64,000 nt of DNA, taken from the NCBI GenBank assembly GCA_036937835.1, contig CM072871.1, positions 3,525,001-3,589,000 of the forward strand, given 5' to 3'. A model generated the notes under the pieces. It worked only from the letters and a program-made list of their open reading frames with translations. It ran no database searches and had not been told where the DNA came from. Each line of letters begins with the position of its first letter. Position 1 is the first letter of the stretch. Position numbers and translations under genes: made by a program. Below, one piece after another: positions 15,171-27,543 of the stretch. The DNA comes from Pampus argenteus (lineage: Eukaryota; Chordata; Actinopteri; Scombriformes; Stromateidae).

Positions 15171-15213
<43 letters not shown>
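15171..15213. repeat. (CA)n microsatellite
   Basis: A CA dinucleotide run in the MCU intron. It accounts for the His/Thr-rich and Cys/Val-rich open frames seen on the two strands here. Confidence 0.95.
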
Positions 15214-15216
<3 letters not shown>

Positions 15217-16049
15217 TTATTACAGATTTTCCCTGCGGTGAGTCTGGAGATAAAACGATGTGTTGTGAGGAAGAAGAGATTTTTAAACTGCTGTGTCATT
15301 TTGTGTTCTGCCGTAATAACAAAAAAGAAAGAAACTGCATGTGTCTCATGCAGCACAGTGTGTGTTAGACAGAATAAGACATCATATATTTTCCAGACTC
15401 CTCAGGATTTTTTGTCACTTGCATGAGAAGCTTAAAATAACCCAGTTTTTTTTTTATTTTGATCTCTGGCTGAACAACAGTGGCAGTAGTTTTCATCCTA
15501 TTTCAAAGCTAACAGAATCTGTGTAACTGTGCCGGAGGAGGAAATCTTGCAAATTTAAGACATACAAACATAAGTTTGACTGAAATGAGAAGAAGAAATG
15601 TCAACACAGCGAAGGGAAACTCTTACAGCCGAGAGTGACGGTGAAGCAGCTGTTCCAGCTGTGATGTATGAGGGTGATTAATTTTTACTTCAGATCAGTA
15701 TCTTGCCTCTTGCAGATGTTACTATGCTATATGGAGAGCTGGCGAGAAGCTGTATATTTTCATCTCCCACAGTTCATATAATCTACTGGGTCACTGCTTG
15801 CTCTGCGTTTATTTACTACTACACTGAAATTGAGTGCTTCTTTTTTTTTTTTTTTTTTAATTGAAGGAAAATATGTTAATAAGTATGATGAAATACAGCC
15901 GAAGTTAAAGCGCAGTGCAGAGAATTGAGACAAGATCAAACCAGCACATCAGGATTCAGCACGAGTAAGATAGAGATGGATGGAGGGAGGGAGAGAGGGA
16001 GAAAACGAGGGGCAACCCTCCTTTCTAGACCAGGGATTCCTTTACTGCA

Positions 16050-16240
16050 GTGATCAGCAGTTCCTCCTCCTCCTCCTCCTCCCTGCAAATCCACAGCTCC
16101 TCCTCTCCCTCCCTCTGCTTTTCCTCACACTTATGGTTTCTCTTTCCCTCTCTTTCTCTGCTTTCCTCTGTTTCCCTTCATATCATCCTCCTCCTCCTCC
16201 TTTTCCTCCTCCTTTTCCTGTTCCTCCTCCTCCTTTCTTT
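16050..16240. repeat. Pyrimidine-rich TCC/TTCC tract
   Basis: About 190 bp composed almost wholly of C and T on the plus strand, with repeated tcctcc and tttcc units and only short interruptions. A matching purine-rich segment follows at 16650-16712. Long homopurine-homopyrimidine stretches can form triplex DNA, but no function can be inferred from the sequence alone. Confidence 0.85.
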
Positions 16241-16262
16241 CTAGCCACCATCTTTGCTTCAC

Positions 16263-16296
<34 letters not shown>

Positions 16297-17330
16297 CAGT
16301 CACGTTTCAGCAGGGAGGGATTGTCTGCTGCAGGGTACAGTATATGCAGCACATGGTTAGAAACTCGAACACACTCGTGACTCACACTGTTTTACTCCAG
16401 CCTTCATTTATCTCTATCACTCCCCTGCTGCTCCTCCATTTATCCCTGAGCTCCTTCTCCTCCTCCCTCCCTCCTTCCATCCCTCTTTCTCCTGTCACAT
16501 CTGTCCATCTTCCTATCCGTACTCAATACCCGTTTCTTTCTTTCTTTCTCCCGCTCACTTAGTCGTATGACATTGATTCCAAGGTTGCTGTGCTATTGAC
16601 TGCTGCTACGCTGTTAAATATTTCAGGCAGCGTTTCAGTGGCTGTGTGCCGAGGCAGGGGAGAGGAGGAGGAGGAGGAGGTGGAGGAGGTGGAGGACAAG
16701 GGAGGGGGGGGGGGGTCCTTCACTCAGCCGCTCTCCAACTACTGCTGACAAACAGGCTGGTGAACAGACGGGTGGACACACACACACACACACAGAGGTA
16801 CATTCACACGTGCATGTCACTCCACAGATGGATGCACACACACACACACACACTAGAGCAACATTTGCATATGTTTGTGATGCCGCCCGGTCTCGGGGCG
16901 CGCGGGTCGCTGCTGCTGGTGACAGTGCAGGTATCTCAATGAAGTCTTTCCTCCCCGGCTTCAGCCGATTAATGAATGAGCAGACTGTGCAGTTATTCCA
17001 GACCAGCCCAAAAACACTTTTCTCCCCATGTCATCTGATCAGCAGCCTAATCGCTGTTTTGGCTCTGCTTGGTGTGATGGAGGCTGTAATTCAGGACACT
17101 CAGCACAATGTTCACTCATCCATAGCCTACTGGTGTCAGTCACTGTTGCAGTGGCTAAATGTTTTTAGACTTCTTCTCCATTCCCTGTGTTTGCTGCTGA
17201 TGTTGGAAAAATAGCAGAATAAAGTTATTTTCTCTCGGAGGTCGGAGATAGAAGACAGCAGCAGAATAATAAACAGTTAGTTTGGACGCTCAGTGAGCCT
17301 CTGAATGAGGTGAAAGTCAGCTCTAGATTA

Positions 17331-17430
17331 CCGTATTTTCACGACTATAAGGCGCATATAAACGTCTTAGATTTTTTTCAAAATGTGCGGCGCGCCCTAT
17401 AGTGCAGTGCGCCCTATGTGTGTGTTGTGG
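17331..17430. mobile_element. Fragment resembling a DNA-transposon end (CCGTATTTTC...TATAAGGCGC type)
   Basis: The stretch begins 'ccgtattttcacgactataa' and carries repeated GCGCC/GGCGC-TAT units ('ataaggcgca', 'gcgccctatagtgc', 'gcgccctatgtg'). This is the signature of a terminal segment found many times in fish and reptile genomes, which I believe belongs to a cut-and-paste DNA transposon lineage. No transposase reading frame and no opposite end are visible within several hundred bases, so this is a relic at most. Confidence 0.4.
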
Positions 17431-17840
17431 TTTTTGTTGTTGTTGTAAGGCGGACGTAAAAGAGACCACATTCACACCAACTGTCACTGTTTGCATTAAT
17501 CTAAACTGTTATCCCCTCAGCATCGTCTTTACTGTCTGACTGGAGCTGTGGAGACGTGATTGGCAGTCATATCCCCCCCCCCTCCCCTCCCCCTGATTGA
17601 CAGCTGTGACATTTGATCCGCAGCAGTTAATTGGCGGCTCCGTTTGTCTCTAGGATTACAGGTAGTCCCACCGCTGGATCTTCTTAAAGGTTGAGACAGT
17701 TGTCAGTTATTGGAAACTTCAAACTTGTGTATAAAGTTTTTGACAGTCTGACTTTGATAAACCTGACTTGAGTAAACTGAAACAAACCATAGAAAGATAC
17801 CAGAGAACAATATATATTCATCACGTCTCGGGCTGCGTCA

Positions 17841-17854
17841 CCACCAGGGGGAGC
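17841..17854 (+). promoter_or_regulatory. CTCF-like motif in the MCU intron
   Basis: The 14-mer CCACCAGGGGGAGC matches the CTCF core consensus at 13 of 14 positions and points along the plus strand. It faces a reverse-oriented match at 20497-20510, so the two would be convergent around the MCU exon at 19189. Occupancy cannot be judged from sequence. Confidence 0.35.
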
Positions 17855-17936
17855 AGCTGTGCTTCCTCTGTTCGCGTCTGTGTCACAGAGGTAGCCGCCA
17901 GATTTACAGCGTGTCATATTTGAGACATATTTTCAG

Positions 17937-18063
<127 letters not shown>

Positions 18064-18194
18064 CATCAGGCTTGTTGCTAAGGCCAACTGATGCTGAGCG
18101 CAACACAGTCAGATCGGTTTAAAGGCTTTTAGAGTCTGTGTGAAACAGAAACTGAAGAGTTAATGAATATCTTGCTGGATGCCTGCATTCATAT

Positions 18195-18197
<3 letters not shown>

Positions 18198-18235
<38 letters not shown>
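18198..18235. repeat. (TA)n microsatellite
   Basis: A perfect TA dinucleotide run of about 38 bp in the MCU intron. Confidence 0.95.
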
Positions 18236-18239
<4 letters not shown>

Positions 18240-19188
18240 CATATCTACAGCATTAGAGTGCGACACTTTGCATGACTCCATCCAGTAGTTATAGGACCAG
18301 TTGGCATAGTAACAGAGCTCTTGTGTGTAATGTAATCTACATGCTGTACCGTCGTTTTCCTCTCAGCCCTTAAGGTACAAACCTTAAACCTTAAGGGGTT
18401 TAGATAAAAACTCAAATAAACTATTGTGTTAAAAGTAAAGAAAAACCAGCTCTGTTTTATTGTGCGGTAGAGTCATGTTTTGTCAACGGATCTAAAATCA
18501 GAAAAGTTGTGCTTCACTCTTTCTTGTTTCTGGTGTCGGAGCCTTCGCTCTGTGTAACTACGAGGAGATCTGAAAGCTCATCTTATGCCTTTAAAAGGCT
18601 CGATCGCACCTCAGCCCAGAACGTGACAAGCTCTGTAATTTAAACCATGTGGACACTCCTACTCTGCTGTACTACCAGTATAATGTAACGACAGAGAAGA
18701 TGAGGGTTTCCCCAAGCTCTGCTCCTCTCTTCGTCTCCCCCTCCCTCCCCCCCTCCCTCCCTCCCTCCTCCAGTCTCTGACACTTACTGAACCACGCTGC
18801 TGGTATTCAGACTGTATTTGGCTGCCTTTCTTCTGTGTTTCCCTCTGTGGTGTTTTTCCCCATGTGGTAGTTTCTGTGTGTGGATACCAGTGAATTTAGA
18901 TGTCAGAGCCTGTATATATTTGTGTGTGTGTGTGTGTTTGTATAATATTTCCATGACGGGGAAGTTGCCATTCTAGATCTATTAATCTGTGCTTCTTGGG
19001 CGTGGCTCCCGTCCGTATATGGGGACAGAGGAAGCCATTTTGTAACATAATACCCAGCTACTCTCATGTGTAAACAGTTGTGAATGTAAATAAAAGGCAT
19101 AGATCATGATAAACGAGTGTGTAGCTCACAGCACACCTGGTTACATGTTGGATGTGAAATAAGCAGTTTGTTCTCTTCCTGTCTGCAG

Positions 19189-20353
19189 GTTTGGAGGGGC
19201 GCTCCTTCATGGCATGGCCAGAGACTGTTGTGTTCCTCCGCTGCTCCAGAAGCAGAAGGTAAGTTCACTCACTTCAGATGCTCACAGTGTAGCACTATAT
19301 TTGTGTCCATATGAGCAGCAGCAGCATCCAGAAGCATGGGTTTCCCAAATCCAGCCTCTGCTCTCATCCAATCCCAGTTCTGCATTGATCAGACAGCAGA
19401 GGCTCGTTTGGAGTCATTAATATGGAAACTGTCTCAGGGTAGCATCTGCTCGTCTCTGTGAAAGGGCGGCAGAGATGGAGAACGTGAACAGAGGGAGGAA
19501 GAGAAGTGAGCTTTAATAGCTGTGGGGTTGGAGCAGAGACAGACGATGTGTCTGTGATGGAGGGAACAGGTGTAGGTGGAGAACTAGCACAGATACTCAG
19601 GGCAAGGTTTCAAAATGTCACCGTAATAGGAGAAGTGGGTGAAAATGAAGTGTCTATATACCGCTGTGCCTTTAAAACATGATCAAGTCACTGTTGAAAC
19701 TGCACCCCGGCTGCTGGGACTGCCGCTGCCAGCCGGTGATCCTTCACAAGCAGAGATGTGCTGATTCACTGCAGTGGTCCTGAGGAGGAGGTGGAGGTTG
19801 TCGGGCGCAGCAGCAGCAACAAGGCAGCTTGGATCACCTCCACTGTGGGCTCGCAGCCTGCATTGATTCATCGCTGTGTCATTAGGGGCCGTTCAGCGTG
19901 ATAATGGTATAAGCTGTGCAGGTATATTATAACCAGGTTACGGAACAATAGAGCTCGATTACACACCATTATTATTATGCACTGAGGGAAAACAGTGGCT
20001 CAGCAGTTTGGAAGCAAAATGACATTTTTCTTATGTTTTATTATTTCTATTCTGTTCATTTTCATGCATTTATCTGATATGGAAGAAAAACCTTTCACGC
20101 TATGAATAAAAATTGGGACGTGTTCCTCGAGGTTTTTCGGGATTGTCAGCCTCATGACACGAGCATCGTTTAGAGGTCTTTAGCCTTTCTGTGGGAATAA
20201 GAAATATCAATAGTCGGCATCAACGAATTGACATCGCAGTTCAGAGAAGGAAAGGTTGGGAATGTTATGCTGTATTGATCCGACAGTCTAAAGAGTGCTT
20301 ATTTATGGTGAAACAGCAGTCAAAGTATTTCTGTCTCTGTGTGTGTGTGTGTG

Positions 20354-20397
<44 letters not shown>

Positions 20398-20931
20398 CAC
20401 GCTGATTAATTCAGTTGTGTGTTTTCGCTACATGTGAACAGTCCAGTTCAGTGCTGCTGCTGTTGAACACCTCCATCAGGTGGTGCTGCTGCTGTACTGC
20501 CCCCTGCTGGGTCTCCAACCCTCCAACCACACTCAAAATCAATGCCCTATTTTAAAAATAAATAATAATAAATAAATAAATAAAAAGTATTAAAGCACCA
20601 AACTTTGCTAATTTTGTATTGTATATGTTCAAAATGCATCCTCAGCTACTTGAGTCAAGCTTCACATGATTTCATGAACGTTTGTCTCACTCCTGTTTTT
20701 ATTTATTGATTTATTTATTTATTTATTTATTCATTTTGCCTGCGACCCCTTCAGAGGTGACGGTGGTGTATCAGAACGGGCTGCCGGTGATCTCAGTCAG
20801 TTTGCCGTCCAGGCGAGAGCGCTGTCAGTTCACTCTCAAGCCTCTCAGTGACTGTGTGGGAGTTTTCCTGCAACAACTCCAGGCTGAGGACAAAGGCATC
20901 GACCGGGTAGCCATCTACTCCACGGGTACGC

Positions 20932-20963
<32 letters not shown>

Positions 20964-22555
20964 GATATCCATTTACACACACACACACACCCTTACATTC
21001 TTTCAAGTGTTCTTGTATTTTGATGTTAAGTGTTCCCATTGCTCAGAGTTTAATACGACTGCATGCGCCATTGAAATGATTTTGCAGCCCTCGCTCCACT
21101 TAAAGGCTTTATTATACAGGAACAAGCGATGCTCACTCCTGGTGTGTAAGTGCATTAGCTTCTCCCTCCCTGATTATAAAGAGAAGTGAAGGGTGTTTGA
21201 AGTGGCTTCCCATCAGCGCTCCTTGTCTGTTAACGCCTCTGCGTCCCATTTGTCTCTCTCCTCTCTCTCTCCAGATGGAGCGAGGGTCGCCTCCTCCACA
21301 GGTATAGACATCCTGCTGCTGGATGATTTCAAGCTCGTCATCAATGACACCACACACCTCGTGCGGCCACCGAGGAGAGGTGAGGACTGGCGGGGGTGGG
21401 GGGGAGAAAAACTACCTATAAGAAGGAGGATTTGTGGTTTGTTGATAGTTCATATTAAAGTCTGTGTTCATTTGTATTTCTGTGTGTGCGTCTCAGAGCT
21501 TCTGCCCCATGAGGAAGGAGAGAAGCTGAATGACGTCAAGTTTCTGGTGCAGCAGCTATACACCACCCTGCGCATCGACGAGCACCAACTCGGCAAAGAA
21601 CGTGAGCTGATTGGACGACTGGAGGACCTCAACTCTCAACTCCGCCCCCTAGAGAAGGTCTGACTTCCTTCCTTAACGCGTTCAACACGTTTTCTAATAA
21701 CTTCATTTAACTTCGGGCGTATGCGTGACTGCTTTCCTCTTGCTTTGTGTGCAGGTGAAGGAGGAGTTGAGTAGGAAGGCGGAGCGGCGTACCACCTGGG
21801 TGCTGTGGGGCGGCATGGCGTACATGGCCACCCAGTTTGGCATCCTGGCCAGACTGACCTGGTGGGAGTACTCCTGGGACATCATGGAGCCCGTCACCTA
21901 CTTCATCACCTACGGCACGGCGATGGCCATGTACGCCTACTTTGTGCTCACACGCCAGGTAAATAAATACAACAAATACACACTTTTTATATTATGATAC
22001 ACTCTCTTTTTTTAGCTATTTAAAAGGCTTTTCTCGTGATTCATAAATCACTCCAGGGACACAAAGGCTTCATTTGATGTTCTCCTCCGTGTGATCTAGT
22101 CCAAGGACTAGAAAACAGAACAAGGAGGATATCTGATAAACTGGTTCCTCTTACAACGTGCTCCGTCTGTGTCTCTTTATAACCTGCAGGAGTATATTTA
22201 CCCCGACGCTAGAGACAGACAGTATCTGCTGTTCTTCCACAAGGGGGTGAAAAGGACACGTTTCGACATTGAGAAGTACAACAAGCTGAAGGATGATATC
22301 GCTGAGGTACAGTCGCTCGGTGAAAGCTGGATGTTTTGTTATGTAAAATGAGCACCGAAGCCACGCTGGGGATTCACCGATTTCACAGTTCGATACTTGG
22401 ATTTGTAGCGTTCATATCATCCCCACAAACACACTTCATATTTCTGTCTCTCCCTCCCTGTTGACACTCTGCAGGTGGAGTTGGATCTGAAGCGTCTTCG
22501 GGACCCACTCCAGCTCCAGCTCCCAGTTCAGCAACTCAACGCCGCTAAAGATTGA
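19189..22555 (+). CDS. mcu: Mitochondrial calcium uniporter pore-forming subunit, seven 3' coding exons
   Basis: MCU forms the Ca2+-selective channel of the mitochondrial inner membrane that drives electrogenic calcium uptake, working with MICU, EMRE and MCUB. Exons are 19189-19258, 20755-20925, 21275-21379, 21497-21657, 21755-21958, 22190-22306 and 22475-22555. All phases agree and the stop is TGA, giving 302 residues. The matrix N-terminal domain starts EVTVVYQNGLPVISV. Coiled coil 1 is in the fourth exon (HQLGKERELIGRLEDLN). The exon at 21755 carries TM1, the pore loop with the invariant WDIMEP (DIME) signature and TM2. Coiled coil 2 and the RLRDPLQ tail follow. No key residue is missing. 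The 5' end is outside the window or partly at 3549-3662. OIT3 lies downstream in the same orientation, as in human 10q22. Confidence 0.97.
20337..20395. repeat. (GT)n microsatellite in an MCU intron
   Basis: A GT run interrupted once by GC, in the intron between the MCU exons at 19189 and 20755. Further CA runs lie at 20935-20960 and 20977-20990, just after the next exon's donor. Confidence 0.95.
20497..20510 (-). promoter_or_regulatory. CTCF-like core motif in an MCU intron
   Basis: The plus-strand CTGCCCCCTGCTGG is the exact reverse complement of the classic CTCF core CCAGCAGGGGGCAG, so the motif points along the minus strand. It lies about 250 bp upstream of the MCU exon at 20755. Binding is inference only. 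Similar strings also occur in some dispersed repeats. Confidence 0.4.
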
Positions 22556-25500
22556 TGGGAAGAGCGACTCCCTCCTCTCTTAGCTCCTACACCCACCTCC
22601 TTCCTCCTTTCCTATCTCCTCCCTCCGTCCAAAACACCCCACCCCTCCCTTATTCCTCCCGATATCACCCCACCCCTCCCCCATCCCTCCCACACTCCCT
22701 TCTTGACTGTTGGAGTTTATTTTTTTCTTTGTTTCCTTTTCTTTCTTTTTCTTTTCCTCTTTTTACTTTCCTCCTGAAAACTCTAGTTGGAATTGCAAGT
22801 TGAAAACCGCTAAAACACGAAGGATGGCGAGAATACCGGGAACTGAAAAACTATCACAGCCTGAAGGACAGTGAGGATGATGAAAAGGACGACGACGACG
22901 ATGACGATGATGATGATGATGGAATTAAACTGGGCTCTATGCCTCTAGTCTCCGGAGGGACAGCCTGCAGGGAACTCCCGGGGGGGGGGGACCTCCTCTC
23001 TTGACACTCCAGGACAGAGGACACGCAGAGGGGGGCAGTCATTGTTCAGTGTGTGTGTGTATTTGTTTGTGTGTGTGTGTGTGGGACTTTCGGGTTACAC
23101 TGGGACACCGAGCCCGGTCGTCACAGCAGTCCTCGCCAAACTGTCAACACACACACACACTCGGCTGGGGCAGGCTCTATCCCACACCTTAAAGTTTACA
23201 AGAAAGCCCTCGCCCCGCCTGCTGCGATGCGCCACGGCCGGAAACGACTGCAGTCGACCTTCGTCTCCTCTCCCTCCGCTTGGCCACTCCTCCCCCAGAT
23301 GATGGACAGCTGTCCTCCTCCCCCTCCTCCTCCAGTGTGACCTTTGTCAGGAGTCTGTCTCGACTCGCAGGATGCAGGGACGACGACGACAGGCGGCGCG
23401 CCTCGTTTCTTCTTCCTGTTGATATCCTGTAGCGGCCCGGTCTGCGCAAGTAACGGAGTACTACCGACAACAACATCACTGTGTGTTCTTTTATTCCAAA
23501 AAAATATTTTGGCACTTTTTATTTCGAAAGCCATAGTATATTTGTTATGAAAAGAATATAAATAATATATATGTATACAATCAAATAAACAGATGACCAG
23601 AGGCTAGTTTCTTTCAGTGGGGGGAGGAGCTCTCTTATAAATGTCATTTCATCTGGAACTCATTCATATCTTCTGCCATGAAACGTACACGTATGAAAAG
23701 CATCATATGCATCTTCTACCTTTGAACTAACTGTTTCATATCTATGATGATGATGAATAACTACGTCCAGGTTGGGCGTACGGCTCCTGTGCATGCCCAC
23801 CAACCACGTTGAAGCCAAAACAGCGTTAAAATGGCTTTTTGTTTGTTGTTGTTTTTTTAACAACACTGAATATTGATGTGGATATAATCATACCATAATT
23901 ACTAACACTGCTGTGGAAATACGTGACATATTAAGAGGTTAAGTGACTGTTTCCTCAGATAAGTCCACAGGCATGTTATACTTGAAGGTATGTGATGAAC
24001 TCAAACTTTGCAAAAATGTGGAGTTTGAGTACATTACATGATTACATACATTTATTTTTCTTTTTTTTTCCAGCATTGTTCTCAGAGAAAAATGTAAAAT
24101 TTCCCGACTTTACCAGATTTTCCACAAACTGGACTTAAGTTTAGCAGCATGTACTTAATGTGGATTTTATTTTTATAGCACTTTCTCATGAGGCTTATAG
24201 CCAAAATAACAAATCTTAAAAACTTCATTACTTCATTGAATAGAGTCAGAGTTTTCTCCCCCCACTGTTGCCCCCCTGCTCCCTCGGTGGTAAGGCAGGG
24301 TAGACTGCATGCTGTGGTATGCCCTCAGTAGAAATTTGTGTGTAGGAGCATTATTGCAATTTTGTACTCGATTGGACTCTTTTCTTTGCCACATCTAGCT
24401 GAAGTCTCATCCTCCGATTGGTTATCTCAAAGATTATAGAAGCCATGTTTATGGGGTTTTTTTGGGGGGGGGGTTGGTTCACTGAATAAACTTTTGTCAG
24501 CTTCACTTAGTTTTCTGTTCAGGGTGAGGATTGGTTGGCCTTCTTCTTTGGCCCTTTAAAAATGTCTCTAAAGCACTTTTTGTTGTTGTTGTTGTTGTTG
24601 TTTTCACTCTGAACTGCTGTGGATCACCTCTGCAGAGGGGAAGCTCAATGACACACAGACTCATCGTCTCCTGCTCGTGTGTGGACAGTTAGCTGAATCC
24701 TACCGATGAGATCCGTGTGTTTAACTGCAGATTTTCTATTAAAATGCATGATTTTAGCTCAAATCAAGAGTTACCCGTGCAGATCTCAAGGCAGGAATTG
24801 ATCTAATCTGTTATCATACATACATATTTGTGTGTACGTGTGTGCGTGTGTTTTATCTCCAAGGGAAACAGTGCCTTTTGGATGATTTTAACGGTATTGA
24901 CAGTGTAGCAATTTGGTAAACAGCAATAATAAGATCTTATTCGGTATGAAACAGTCACATAAAGGAGGGTTAAACTTAGATGTTAGGAAGTGGAAATCGA
25001 TGTTGGTGTGTGTGTGTGAGTGAGTGAGTGAGAGATTGCACTAAAGGGCAAAGTGCAGATCACCATATTCATGAATCCTTTGCTCCTAATCGCTGCTCAT
25101 CAGTAGCGGTAAGAAAAAACAAACAAATCAGTAAGTCATTAGCTTTAAATTAATTTTTTCCCCTCGCACACACACACACACACACACACTTACACACACT
25201 TATAGTGACGGCGTTTCCTTGGAGATGTACCGTGGGAGGTGAGAGAGTTTAGAGTCTGCAGTCCAATCCTCCCCTCTGCTGTTTCTATACTTCTCTCCAT
25301 CATCACCTCCTCCTTTTTATCCTTTTTAATCACATCACCTGCCGTTTATTGCCTTTTTTTTCTCATTTGTTTAATAAACAAAAAAAAAAATATATCAAAT
25401 ATAGGGAACTTTATTATAAAGAGGGTGTTGCATGAATGTATGTTTACATGGGAAATTATGTAAAAAAAATAAAATAAAATAAAAGACGATTTATCTAAAA

Positions 25501-26175
25501 AAAACCAAAAAACTGCAAAGATAATTTAAGAACGTTGTTTGTAGAGATTCCTAGTTATAAAGGGCAGTGGACAGGGCTGCGTCTTTTAATCCGTCCTGTC
25601 AAATCTGACTCCATCCCAGCCAACCAGCTGCTCTCCATCAAACTCCACCTTATCTACCCCATAACTCCTCCTCAGCTTGCATTTAAACTCCTCAATAAAT
25701 GGAAAGACGCGCTCCATCCTCGGGTGGAGGTGGCTTTATGACCTCTTGACCTCAGCTACTAACGTCCTGGAGCCGAGTCCAAAGGAAACGTGTTGGGCGA
25801 CTCTGTTCGCTTGTCCTGTAACACCTCCCATACTCCTCCCTCTCTCCTGTCATTTTCCTCCACCCTCACATTATTATCTTATGTTTTGAATGTGTGTTCT
25901 GTTTTGTGTGCACTTACAATAAGATATGTTTAAAAAGCCTAAAGAATGAAGCAGAACTTATAGGATTGAAATGATCTTGTACTCCATTCTGACCTCCTTA
26001 TTATTTTATTATTTTTTGTTTTTCTCGTCTTTTTACGTTTCTGTTGACATATGATGCTGTAATGTTGGCAAAAAAAAAAAAAAAAGAAAATGTAAAATCC
26101 TGTATCATTTATGAAATATGTATAAAAGAGAAATGTAATTCAATTATCAATAAAATCCTTATCCAGTTTTTGGAG
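22556..26175 (+). other. mcu: Probable MCU 3' untranslated region and downstream flank
   Basis: No gene is visible from the MCU stop to the OIT3 promoter region. AATAAA polyadenylation hexamers occur at 23584-23589 and 26149-26154. The latter follows an A-rich, low-complexity stretch typical of a distal 3' UTR end. Either could end the MCU transcript, and mammalian MCU also has a long 3' UTR. The region carries C/T-rich sequence (22560-22760), a GAT/GAC trinucleotide run (22870-22922), several G and A runs and short CA repeats. Confidence 0.5.
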
Positions 26176-27307
26176 CCAGTGGTCCAGTTGAGGTTTTGTG
26201 ATGAGGACGTCGTGATTAATGAGTCACATTACAGATGTTTACAAGCGGCAGCTTTTTTCAAGGTCTTGACCGCCTCCTCCGGTTCTCCTTGGCCTCCAGC
26301 TCTTCCTTTACAGGACATCCTTTGAGATAGACCTGCGAAGACAAACTGTTCATACACAATAACTGCATGAATTAACACATAATAGCTTGATTCTGAATAT
26401 CTGAAAATACTTTTATAAAGAAAAAACTATATATATTTTTTTTCCATCCAGAGATTCAATCTCGGTTGATTAAATGGATTTCCTTGAACTTTAGTAACAT
26501 ATTCATGTTTCTGTTGGTTTAAATGTATTCAGTGCTTCGGTTAAAGACTAAATGTACGTTTTGTTTTGTGATAATAAGCTGTTGTTGGCATGGTAACACA
26601 CACTAAATGAAGATGGAGAACATTGTAAACTGGCATACAAAACTGGGCCTGTAGTTCAAAGTATAGACTCACAGAGCAGTCAAAGTCTTCCCTTTCAGTT
26701 TATAATATGAAAAAAAAACAAAATCATATTTTGATCATTGAAACTGTCTGAGTCTTTTTATCTGATTCTGTGACACGTTGCACAATTATCCACCTGAAAC
26801 AAAACAAACCATAATTACAACATGAACTAGAAACTAAAGGTGACATTTAGAGGATAATTGAACCAGAGATAAACATGATCATTAAAAACACAAAGCTATA
26901 TGTCCTCCATACCCATACACAGTGTGGTATAAGTAGGAGTACACAGTGATGCAATAAAGTACTTCTTATTTCCAGGAGTAATAACACATTTTTCCTAACA
27001 GCCGTGTGGATTAATGTCTCCATTGATTTAACTACATATAAGAAACAAAAACTGCAAGCGTCAGGTTTTACATTTTCCGGTTTAGTCTGGTGGTCAGTGA
27101 GCTTGATGAGGTCTCAGCGTTACGTTACAGTAAATCCTGAATGTGAAAGATGCTTCAGCACGACAAGAAGCAGATTCATCAGATGGTTTTAACGCTGCTG
27201 CTGCTGCTGATTAGATCATTGCCTTTAAATCAGGAAAGGAACGAGAAAGAAGATTTAAGAGCACACACAGAAGCGTCATAAGAAGAAGAAACATGACGTG
27301 TTTGAGG

Positions 27308-27341
<34 letters not shown>

Positions 27342-27440
27342 AGTGCACAGTGTGAAACAATAAGAGGATGGTCCTGTCACTGGACTCATGGAGCTCGAGA
27401 GGTCAAGGTGAGACAAGACATATGACACATACAGATAAGA
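26176..27440. other. Intergenic region between MCU and OIT3
   Basis: AT-rich sequence with no exon-like frame that I can support. It includes a GT microsatellite at about 27309-27338 just upstream of the OIT3 promoter. Confidence 0.6.
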
Positions 27441-27446
27441 GGAGCC

Positions 27447-27454
27447 TATTAAAG
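27447..27454 (+). promoter_or_regulatory. oit3: Candidate TATA-like box of OIT3
   Basis: The string TATTAAAG lies 90 bp before the OIT3 start codon, which leaves room for a transcription start near 27480 and a short leader. A GATA-type motif (AGATAAGA, 27433-27440) sits just upstream. In intron 1, at about 27678, GGTTAATTATGAC resembles an HNF1 half-site, which would fit liver expression of this gene in mammals. All three are by-eye matches without experimental support. Confidence 0.4.
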
Positions 27455-27543
27455 GCAGAACGCTCCTCAGGATGAACCACACACACACACACACAGACAC
27501 AGACAGACAGACACACCTGATCCTGGATTATTCTTCATCCAAC

